Below, in pieces: positions 1 through 5,501 of a stretch of DNA of 10,412 bases. The translations under genes were made by a program, and so were the position numbers. The stretch is from Bacillota bacterium (GTDB taxonomy: Bacteria; Bacillota; Clostridia; Peptostreptococcales; Anaerovoracaceae). The stretch covers positions 1-10,412 of the forward strand of contig JAQSXD010000090.1 in NCBI GenBank assembly GCA_029266295.1, read 5' to 3'. The first letter of the stretch is position 1. Each line of letters opens with the position of its first letter. Under the pieces are notes generated by a model, which saw only the letters and a program-made list of their open reading frames with translations, did not search any database and was not told the origin of the DNA.

Positions 1-1196
1 CAGTCCCCTTAATTATCTGTGAACTGACGTTAGGAAGAAGCACGCAAAAAACCGGTATTGTAGCTATGGAGGAGCTGGCAGGGAAGAAAAGCCCCTGGGT
101 GGCCATCGGATGGCTGGGTGTTATCGCAGCAACATTACTGATGTCCTATTATGTTATGATTACAGGAAACGTAGTCCACTACTTTGTTCTTTCTGTTATG
201 GGATCTTTCGATGGAACAACCGGAGCTGATATGGCCGCTATGTTTAACAATCTAATGGCAAATACGCCGCTGGTTCTTTTCTATAATGCGCTTTTGTTGG
301 TTTTAACTGCTTTCATCATATCAAAAGGCATAAAAAACGGTATTGAGGCCTTTGCAAAGGTGGCACTTCCGGTTCTGTTCCTGTTCCTGGTCATCCTTGC
401 GATCAAATCACTGACCCTGCCAGGAGCAGGAGCCGCAATGAAATGGTTTCTTACCCCCGACATTACCAAGCTTACCCCAGGGGTAATGCTCAGTGCGTTA
501 TCGCAGACGTTTTTCCTTGCAGGCGTCGGTTTGTCTTCCGCCTTCGTGTTCGGAAGCTATTTGAAAAAAGATGCCAACGTGGCTAGATCTGGTGTTGTAA
601 TCGTCATGTCCAACATGGTGGTTGCGCTTCTTGCAGGAACTGCAATTTTCCCTGCGGTATTTACCTATGGGGTAGAGCCGTCCTCAGGCAGCTCGCTGGT
701 ATTTCAGACGATGCCGATGATGTTTGAAAATATGGCGGGAGGCAGATTGTTTGGAAGCTTATTCTTCCTACTGCTCTTTATCGCTGCCTTCACATCGGTA
801 CTGGGGCTTGTGGAAGGGATTGTTGCAACCCTCACAGATAAGTTTGAAGTCAGTCGAAAGAAGCTCTGCTGGATCATGGTTACAATCATGTTCGTTATCG
901 GACTGATTCCGGCACTGGTTTATTCTCCGATTTTAGGAAGTGTTACCTTATTCGGCAAGGATCTTTACACGAATCTTGATTTCCTGGCAATGTCCATTAT
1001 GGTTCCGGTTGGCGGTTTGATGATTTCCCTGTATGCTTCGTGGAAGTTTGGCTTTGAGCGATTAAAGAACGATGTGAATGGAAGCGCCGGATCTTTCAAA
1101 ATTGCAAACTTCTGGAAGCCACTGCTGTTGATTATCTGCCCGGTTGTAATTGCAATTGTTATTATTTGGGGTATTCAGTCAGTTTACTTTGCATAA
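1..1196 (+). CDS. NSS-family Na+-coupled amino acid transporter, 5' end outside window
   Basis: This is an integral membrane symporter of the neurotransmitter:sodium symporter family (LeuT/MhsT/TnaT type), which imports an amino acid using the Na+ gradient. The reading frame is open from base 3 to the stop at 1194-1196 (397 residues), and the first in-frame Met (base 66) is not the true start. The residues before it, VPLIICELTLGR, match the end of helix 2 in this family (P-L-x-x-x-E-x-x-x-GR). Roughly the first 60 residues, including helix 1 with much of the Na+ and substrate site, therefore lie to the left. Counting from base 3, visible landmarks are SYY at 48-50 (helix 3), SQTFFLAGVG from 167 (unwound helix 6) and FTS ending at 265 (helix 8, Na2-site Thr-Ser). 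Only three helices follow helix 8, which suggests the 11-helix bacterial form. No terminator separates it from the racemase 44 bases on, so they are probably co-transcribed. The substrate cannot be read from the sequence. Confidence 0.9.
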   Translation, partial: VPLIICELTLGRSTQKTGIVAMEELAGKKSPWVAIGWLGVIAATLLMSYYVMITGNVVHYFVLSVMGSFDGTTGADMAAMFNNLMANTPLVLFYNALLLVLTAFIISKGIKNGIEAFAKVALPVLFLFLVILAIKSLTLPGAGAAMKWFLTPDITKLTPGVMLSALSQTFFLAGVGLSSAFVFGSYLKKDANVARSGVVIVMSNMVVALLAGTAIFPAVFTYGVEPSSGSSLVFQTMPMMFENMAGGRLFGSLFFLLLFIAAFTSVLGLVEGIVATLTDKFEVSRKKLCWIMVTIMFVIGLIPALVYSPILGSVTLFGKDLYTNLDFLAMSIMVPVGGLMISLYASWKFGFERLKNDVNGSAGSFKIANFWKPLLLIICPVVIAIVIIWGIQSVYFA

Positions 1197-1240
1197 CCGA
1201 ACAAAAATAAAATCATTTTCGCAGAGAAAGGGATGAAAAA

Positions 1241-2032
1241 ATGGACAAAAGGCTAACGAACAGACAGTTCGGCTATCTTACCCCTGAGAACAACTATGTT
1301 GCAGTGAATATGCTGGATCACCAGCAAATCAGCGGATATTCCGTTGGTATCATCTATATAGAAGATGTTTTTTATCCATTGGTTCCGGGAAATGTTGTCA
1401 ACGCATATACTTACGACTTTCCGGTCAGAATGAGAGGGGTTCCGAACCTTAATATTGATCGTCTTTTCAGGGCGGACCCCACGATCGGTGACGATATTAT
1501 CGCTTTGGGAAAGCACATGATTGAAAAGGAAGGAATCAGAGCCTTATGCTCTGCCTGCGGATTTTTCGGAAACTTTCACAAGCAAGTGTCTGCTGCCCTG
1601 GATATTCCCGTGGCATTATCCAGCTTGATCCAAATCCCCTGGATCAAGGGCATCATAAAACCGGGACAGAAAATAGGCGTTTTGACAGCAGATGCGTCGT
1701 CTATAACGGATCGATTGCTTGAGAATTGTCTGATCGAAGATCCAGAAATACTCGTTGTCAAAGATTTGCGGCATGGTCCGGAATTCTCGGCCATTCTTGA
1801 GTACCGTGGAGAATTCCATAACGGGAAAGTAAGAGAAGAAGTTGTGGGAGCCGCCTTGGAACTCCTTGAAGGGGAAGATGATATCGGCGCAATCCTTCTG
1901 GAATGCAGCGATATGCCACCTTATGCCTATGCGGTACAACAAGCAACACAGCTTCCGGTCTTTGACTTTATTACGTTGATAAAATGGCTGCACCAAGGAA
2001 CAACCCAAAGACCATATCACGGTCATATTTAG
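1241..2032 (+). CDS. Asp/Glu racemase superfamily protein
   Basis: This 263-residue cytosolic protein belongs to the Asp/Glu/hydantoin racemase superfamily (PF01177-like). These enzymes are cofactor-independent and use two cysteines to remove and return the alpha proton. Both cysteine regions are visible: ALCSACGFFGNFH (Cys103 and Cys106) in the first half and LLECSDMPPYA (Cys222) in the second, each after a hydrophobic strand as in the two-lobed fold. KIGVLTADASS at 144-154 marks the start of the second lobe. The substrate is not evident; the family also includes hydantoin racemases, maleate isomerases and arylmalonate decarboxylases, and the ILLECSDMPPYA loop resembles uncharacterised clostridial members. 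The start is supported by an AAAGGGA ribosome binding site at 1227-1233. It follows the NSS transporter by 44 bases, so a role in interconverting the imported amino acid is a reasonable inference. A terminator-like hairpin follows the stop. Confidence 0.85.
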   Translation: MDKRLTNRQFGYLTPENNYVAVNMLDHQQISGYSVGIIYIEDVFYPLVPGNVVNAYTYDFPVRMRGVPNLNIDRLFRADPTIGDDIIALGKHMIEKEGIRALCSACGFFGNFHKQVSAALDIPVALSSLIQIPWIKGIIKPGQKIGVLTADASSITDRLLENCLIEDPEILVVKDLRHGPEFSAILEYRGEFHNGKVREEVVGAALELLEGEDDIGAILLECSDMPPYAYAVQQATQLPVFDFITLIKWLHQGTTQRPYHGHI

Positions 2033-2050
2033 GATTTGTTTTATGAATCA

Positions 2051-2086
2051 GGAGGAACGTCTGGTAGCGGCGTACCCTCCTTTTTT
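2051..2086 (+). terminator. Probable rho-independent terminator after the racemase gene
   Basis: GGAGG at 2051-2055 pairs with CCTCC at 2076-2080. After a small internal bulge, ACG (2057-2059) pairs with CGT (2071-2073), and six T follow directly (2081-2086). The stem is short and interrupted, so strength is uncertain, but the position 18 bases after the stop codon and the T-run fit a terminator ending the NSS-racemase transcript. It also insulates the sigma-54 control region just downstream. Confidence 0.65.
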
Positions 2087-2094
2087 CCTGTTGA

Positions 2095-2130
2095 AGAAAT
2101 TAATTTCTGAAATGTTGAGAAAATTATTTC
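2095..2130 (+). promoter_or_regulatory. Two GAAA-N4-TTTC palindromic sites, candidate activator (UAS) sites
   Basis: A perfect 14-bp palindrome, AGAAATTAATTTCT, lies at 2095-2108. A near-identical imperfect copy, GAAAATTATTTC, lies at 2119-2130. Their centres are 23 bp apart, about two helical turns, so dimers bound to both would sit on nearly the same face of the DNA. Relative to the start site predicted from the sigma-54 promoter (about 2222) they are centred near -120 and -97, the usual place for upstream activating sequences of NtrC-type activators. The best candidate binder is the Fis-type helix-turn-helix of the response regulator at 7505-8863. AT-rich palindromes also occur by chance, so the pairing, spacing and promoter context are what make this call. 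Confidence 0.5.
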
Positions 2131-2194
2131 CCGAATTTACGTACTATATAGAATATTCTGATATATTTCCAAGGCGTTTCAACACTTACTCAAG

Positions 2195-2211
2195 TTGGCA
2201 CAGGATTTGCT
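2195..2211 (+). promoter_or_regulatory. Sigma-54 (RpoN) -24/-12 promoter
   Basis: TTGGCACAGGATTTGCT matches the sigma-54 consensus YTGGCAC-N5-TTGCW at every defined position: TTGGCAC at 2195-2201, a 5-base spacer, and TTGCT at 2207-2211. The invariant GG (2197-2198) and GC (2209-2210) are correctly spaced. Transcription would start near 2222, leaving a leader of about 39 bases before the permease ATG with its AAGGAGG site. Sigma-54 promoters need an AAA+ activator, and one is encoded in the same window at 7505-8863. No comparable sigma-A promoter is seen between 2087 and 2260. Confidence 0.88.
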
Positions 2212-2260
2212 CATAATATAACCGTTCGAATTTATTTTACATTATTAAGGAGGTTTTTGA

Positions 2261-3754
2261 ATGAGCAATGAAACTGTACAACGCGAGAGCTTGAAGAAGA
2301 CCCTGGGACGTTTGGACATTCTCGCTCTTGCTTTCGGCACAATGGTCGGATGGGGCTGGGTAATGCTAACGGCAGACTGGGTAGGGACTGCGGGCGTAAT
2401 GGGAGCGATATTTGCGTTTCTATTCGGCGGTTTGATGTGCATGCTGGTGGGGGCTACTTATGCGGAACTGACTCCGGCGCTGCCCCTTGCCGGAGGGGAA
2501 CTGGTCTTCTCCTATCGAGGTCTGGGCTACTTCTGGTCCTGGTTTACGGGGTGGGCAATCTGCCTTGCCTATGTCGGTGTGGCTGCATGGGAAGGAATTG
2601 CTATTTCCACAGCGGTCAACTATCTGGCTCCATTCCCTCAAGCGATTGAACTATGGACCCTAAATGGAAGCACAGTATATTTGACTTGGTCCATGGTAGG
2701 CATCATCGGTGCTGCAATTATTATGTTTATTAATATCATCGGGATCAAACAGTCGGCAGTATTCCAGTCCATTGGAGTCATCGGACTTCTTCTTGCAGGA
2801 ATTGTATTTATCACTGGAGGAGCCGTTATGGGAAGTCCTGCCAATTTGCAGCCGATGTTCACAGGTTTGGCTGAAGGAGTAGGGCCTTGGGCTGGTATCT
2901 TCGCAATTATGATGATGGCACCAGGAATGTTTGTTGGCTTTGATGTTATCCCGCAAGCTGCAGAAGAAATGAAAATTCCCCCGAAGCAGATTGCTGGCGT
3001 TGTTTATATTTCCATCTTAATGGGAGCCGTTTGGTACATCGTCATGATCCTTGCCGCGTCTCTTTGTGCTCCTGCAGAAATCAGAGAGAGCTTCAAAGAC
3101 AGTGTGCCGGTAGCCGAAATCGTGGCCTATGCCTTTGGTTCGCCCGTATGGGGTAAAATTCTAATCATCGGAGGCGTTTGCGGAATCGTAACAAGCTGGA
3201 ACGGCTTTTTCATCGGTGCGTCCAGAGTCATCTTTTCTATGGGCAGAGCAAAGATGCTGCCCACGATATTTGGAAAAGTACATCCGAAATATCAGACCCC
3301 TACTGCAGCAATCGTTCTTGTAGGCGTTATCTGTATGATTACACCTTTGATGGGAAGAAATGCTCTGGTCTGGTTTGTAGACGCAGCTTCCTTCGGTACG
3401 GTTGTGGCCTACCTGATGGTAGCACTATCCTTTCTTGCAATTCGCAAAAAAGAACCTAATCTTGATCGGCCCTATAGCCACAAGCATCCTATGATTGCAG
3501 GGGTTCTGGCAGTCATCAGCGCATTGTTCTTCGTGCATCTCTATCTGCCCATAGGAGCCAGCTCGCTGGTGTGGCCATATGAATGGGCATTAGTGCTTGT
3601 ATGGATCCTAATTGGGGTTATTCTTGCTATCGCTGCAAAAGCAACCACGGGCCCGGTATCTCAAGCCGAGAGAGAATATTTGGTCTTCGGTGAAGAATAT
3701 GCCAGAAAAGAAATTTTGAAAGACTTTCTCAGCAAGAATAAAAAGAAGGACTAA
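2261..3754 (+). CDS. APC-superfamily amino acid permease (sigma-54 controlled)
   Basis: This 497-residue multi-pass membrane permease belongs to the amino acid-polyamine-organocation superfamily; these are LeuT-fold proteins that exchange or co-transport amino acids with H+ or Na+. The start is well supported by AAGGAGG at 2247-2253. Visible landmarks are FGTMVGWGW at 25-33 (unwound helix 1, backbone contact for the substrate amino and carboxyl groups), YAELTPALPLAGGE at 67-80 (end of helix 2 and loop), VGFDVIPQAAEEM at 225-237 (helix 6 and loop, the family's FxGFE-like signature) and GRAKMLP at 328-334. About 12 hydrophobic segments are present. The tail after about 462 is hydrophilic and carries AEREYLVFGEEYARKE at 469-484. 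It is a paralogue of the permease at 4071-5501: I count 45 identities over 72 aligned residues near the N-terminus, and the tail motif is shared. The substrate is unknown. It has its own sigma-54 promoter and a downstream terminator, so it appears to be monocistronic. Confidence 0.9.
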   Translation: MSNETVQRESLKKTLGRLDILALAFGTMVGWGWVMLTADWVGTAGVMGAIFAFLFGGLMCMLVGATYAELTPALPLAGGELVFSYRGLGYFWSWFTGWAICLAYVGVAAWEGIAISTAVNYLAPFPQAIELWTLNGSTVYLTWSMVGIIGAAIIMFINIIGIKQSAVFQSIGVIGLLLAGIVFITGGAVMGSPANLQPMFTGLAEGVGPWAGIFAIMMMAPGMFVGFDVIPQAAEEMKIPPKQIAGVVYISILMGAVWYIVMILAASLCAPAEIRESFKDSVPVAEIVAYAFGSPVWGKILIIGGVCGIVTSWNGFFIGASRVIFSMGRAKMLPTIFGKVHPKYQTPTAAIVLVGVICMITPLMGRNALVWFVDAASFGTVVAYLMVALSFLAIRKKEPNLDRPYSHKHPMIAGVLAVISALFFVHLYLPIGASSLVWPYEWALVLVWILIGVILAIAAKATTGPVSQAEREYLVFGEEYARKEILKDFLSKNKKKD

Positions 3755-3787
3755 TGTGAAATAATTGGCAGAATAACAGCTGATTAT

Positions 3788-3857
3788 TTAGGGAAACGCT
3801 GATTCATTCCGTGCGCACATCTGATGTGCACACTCCATTAAATCAACGCTTACTTAG
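3788..3857. repeat. 70-bp imperfect palindromic repeat element (MITE/REP-like), full copy
   Basis: The outer arms TTAGGGAAACGCTGATT (3788-3804) and AATCAACGCTTACTTAG (3841-3857) are imperfect inverted copies. The core GTGCGCACATC-T-GATGTGCACAC (3811-3833) is an almost perfect 23-bp palindrome. The left half recurs at 3967-4003 with 32 of 37 bases identical, so this is a repeat family rather than a one-off hairpin. It begins about 33 bases after the permease stop codon. It encodes nothing, has no transposase nearby, and could be a small non-autonomous element or an intergenic structured RNA repeat. It is not the terminator itself, since no T-run follows it; a separate terminator lies 22 bases downstream. 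Confidence 0.7.
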
Positions 3858-3878
3858 GTCTGGATAAACAAATAAAGG

Positions 3879-3915
3879 TATGCTGCGGCTATTGGAAATA
3901 CCGCAGCATATTTTT
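3879..3915 (+). terminator. Strong rho-independent terminator after the first permease
   Basis: A perfect 10-bp GC-rich stem, TATGCTGCGG (3879-3888) with CCGCAGCATA (3901-3910), is followed directly by five T (3911-3915). The 12-base loop can close further through TAT (3890-3892) with ATA (3898-3900). It ends the sigma-54 transcript of the permease about 160 bases after its stop codon and separates it from the second permease operon. On the minus strand the stem lacks an equally good T-run, so it is mainly a plus-strand terminator. Confidence 0.9.
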
Positions 3916-3931
3916 GATTTCAAACAAAAGA

Positions 3932-3960
3932 TAGACTGTTAGTACGCAGGATTTTATGAT
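3932..3960 (+). promoter_or_regulatory. Sigma-A-like promoter for the permease-kinase-regulator operon
   Basis: TAGACT (3932-3937, four of six matches to TTGACA), a 17-base spacer and TATGAT (3955-3960, five of six matches to TATAAT) form a reasonable housekeeping promoter. It lies just after the terminator of the preceding gene, where a new promoter is needed. Transcription would start near 3967, at or just inside the half repeat, and give a leader of about 100 bases. The weak -35 box keeps this moderate. Confidence 0.5.
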
Positions 3961-3966
3961 TTAATA

Positions 3967-4003
3967 TTAGGGAAGCGCTGATTTGTTTCATGCGCACATC
4001 TGA
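3967..4003. repeat. Half copy of the palindromic repeat element
   Basis: These 37 bases match 3788-3824 at 32 positions and in the same orientation, from TTAGGGAAGCGCTGATT through TGCGCACATCTGA. Similarity stops at the centre of the palindrome, where the full copy continues TGTGCAC and this one continues ACGG. It is therefore a truncated left arm. It lies in the predicted leader of the second permease mRNA, right at the expected start site, so it could affect expression. Confidence 0.65.
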
Positions 4004-4070
4004 ACGGTAATTTTTTTCTTGGGCGGTATCAGAAATCCTCGCAATCGTTTCAAATAAAGGAAGTGAAGCC

Positions 4071-5501
4071 ATGAGCGAAGAAAATCGTAATTTTCAAAGG
4101 GTACTAGGCAGAACAGATGTACTTACCCTTGCCTTTGGAACGATGATCGGCTGGGGCTGGGTTGTTCTCTCCGGTTTTTGGACCCATGAGGCGGGGATGA
4201 TCGGTTCTTTGATTGCCTTTGCCATAGGTGCGGTTGTCTGCATCCTCGTAGGACTTACTTACGCGGAATTAACAGTGGCACTCCCTCTTGCCGGTGGTGA
4301 AATGGTCTACGCATACCGGGCAATGGGACAAGGCATGGCCTGGCTCATCGGCTGGGCGATTTCCTTTGCCTATATCGGCGTGGCTGCCTGGGAAGGGATT
4401 GCTTTAGCCACCGCGATCGATTACATACTGCCTATTCCAAAGCTCTGGCATTTGTGGGATGTGGCAGGCTATTCTGTTTATGGTTCTTGGTCTGCAGTGG
4501 GCATTGCAGGAGCGCTGGTGCTTCTCTTGCTCAACTATTTTGGTGCAAGACCCGCTGCAATCTTTCAAGTCATGGCGACCTCGTTTCTTTTTCTTGTAGG
4601 ACTCATTTTTATCTTCGGAGGGATCGCCTTTGGGGATACGGCCTATATGTTTACAACACCGATCACCGCAAAGGGAGTGATTGCGGTGCTTCTCATGGTT
4701 CCCTCCATGTTTGTGGGCTTTGATGTAATTCCCCAGTCAGCGGAGGAAATGAATCTGCCGCTTCGCCATATTGCGAAGGTCTTTATCGTCTCCATTGTAA
4801 TGGCAGCAGCCTGGTATTTCATGATCATAATCGGAATCAGTATCTCTGCACCCGCTGAGGTGAGAGATGCAGGCGTCGTTCCTGCTGCGGATGCCATGGC
4901 GTACTGCTATGGCTCCTCCGTTTTCGGAAAAATCATGATTTTAGGAGGAATCTGCGGAATTATGACCAGTTGGAACGGCTTTATTGTGGGTTCTACCCGC
5001 ATCATTTTTGCCATGGGGCGGGCAAAGATGCTTCCCCCGTTCTTTGGAAGGCTGCACAAAAAGTATAAAACTCCCTCAGGAGCCATCACGCTTGTAGGTG
5101 GTATTTGTGTGGCAGCTCCGCTGCTGGGCCAAAACGCTCTGGTTTGGTTTGTCAATACCAGCGCTCTGGGCTCTGTCCTTTCTTATCTCCTGGTTGCCAT
5201 ATCCTTTCTTGTTCTTAGAAAAACCGAACCGGATCTGGAGCGACCTTTTGAAGTGAAACACGGCAAAATCGTTGCTGCTGCAGTGGTAATGTTCTGCATC
5301 AGCTTCCTTGCCTTCTATGTTCCACTTGGAGGAGTTGCTTTTCGCTGGCCCGGTGAGTGGATGCTGATTGTACTCTGGGCTCTCGTTGGAGTCTGTTTTG
5401 CATTTCGCTCAAAGACGGCTTATCACAGCATCTCCAGAGCGGAACGGGAGCTGCTTGTATTTGGAGAGGAATATTCCAGAAAGGAATTTTTAGATGAATA
5501 G
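4071..5501 (+). CDS. APC-superfamily amino acid permease, first gene of the two-component operon
   Basis: This 476-residue membrane permease has the same architecture as the one at 2261-3754. It carries FGTMIGWGW at 22-30 (unwound helix 1), YAELTVALPLAGGE at 64-77, VGFDVIPQSAEEM at 215-227 (helix 6 and loop) and GRAKMLP at 316-322. About 12 hydrophobic segments are followed by a hydrophilic tail with AERELLVFGEEYSRKE at 457-472. The start is supported by AAAGGAAG upstream. Its last codons overlap the kinase gene by 8 bases (5494-5501), which implies translational coupling. The substrate is unknown but probably close to that of its paralogue. Genetic linkage to a sensor kinase could mean that it supplies the sensed nutrient, or that it acts as a transport-linked co-sensor; the sequence alone does not decide. 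Confidence 0.9.
   Translation: MSEENRNFQRVLGRTDVLTLAFGTMIGWGWVVLSGFWTHEAGMIGSLIAFAIGAVVCILVGLTYAELTVALPLAGGEMVYAYRAMGQGMAWLIGWAISFAYIGVAAWEGIALATAIDYILPIPKLWHLWDVAGYSVYGSWSAVGIAGALVLLLLNYFGARPAAIFQVMATSFLFLVGLIFIFGGIAFGDTAYMFTTPITAKGVIAVLLMVPSMFVGFDVIPQSAEEMNLPLRHIAKVFIVSIVMAAAWYFMIIIGISISAPAEVRDAGVVPAADAMAYCYGSSVFGKIMILGGICGIMTSWNGFIVGSTRIIFAMGRAKMLPPFFGRLHKKYKTPSGAITLVGGICVAAPLLGQNALVWFVNTSALGSVLSYLLVAISFLVLRKTEPDLERPFEVKHGKIVAAAVVMFCISFLAFYVPLGGVAFRWPGEWMLIVLWALVGVCFAFRSKTAYHSISRAERELLVFGEEYSRKEFLDE

Larger units (their letters stand above)
3755..4070. other. 316-base gene-free control region between the two permease genes
   Basis: No reading frame of credible length or composition lies here. 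In order it holds a 70-bp imperfect palindrome (3788-3857), a strong terminator (3879-3915), a sigma-A-like promoter (3932-3960), a half copy of the palindrome (3967-4003) and the leader of the second permease. That leader includes a T-run at 4011-4017 and an RBS-like AAAGGAAG about ten bases before the ATG at 4071. Unlike the leader of the first permease it has no good sigma-54 promoter or GAAA-N4-TTTC pair. Confidence 0.7.

Noticed and set aside
1616..2026. Minus-strand 136-codon open frame inside the racemase gene
   Set aside because: It is a shadow of a conserved coding frame with no family resemblance or promoter.
3765..3781. Sigma-54-like TTGGCAG with a GC at the right distance, just after the first permease stop
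   Set aside because: The -12 part reads CAGCT instead of TTGCT, it is 290 bases and a strong terminator away from the next gene, and there is no activator-site pair before it.
3811..3833. 23-bp palindrome as a simple repressor operator
   Set aside because: It lies within a longer 70-bp inverted repeat that has a second half copy, and it precedes a terminator rather than a promoter; a repeat element explains it better.
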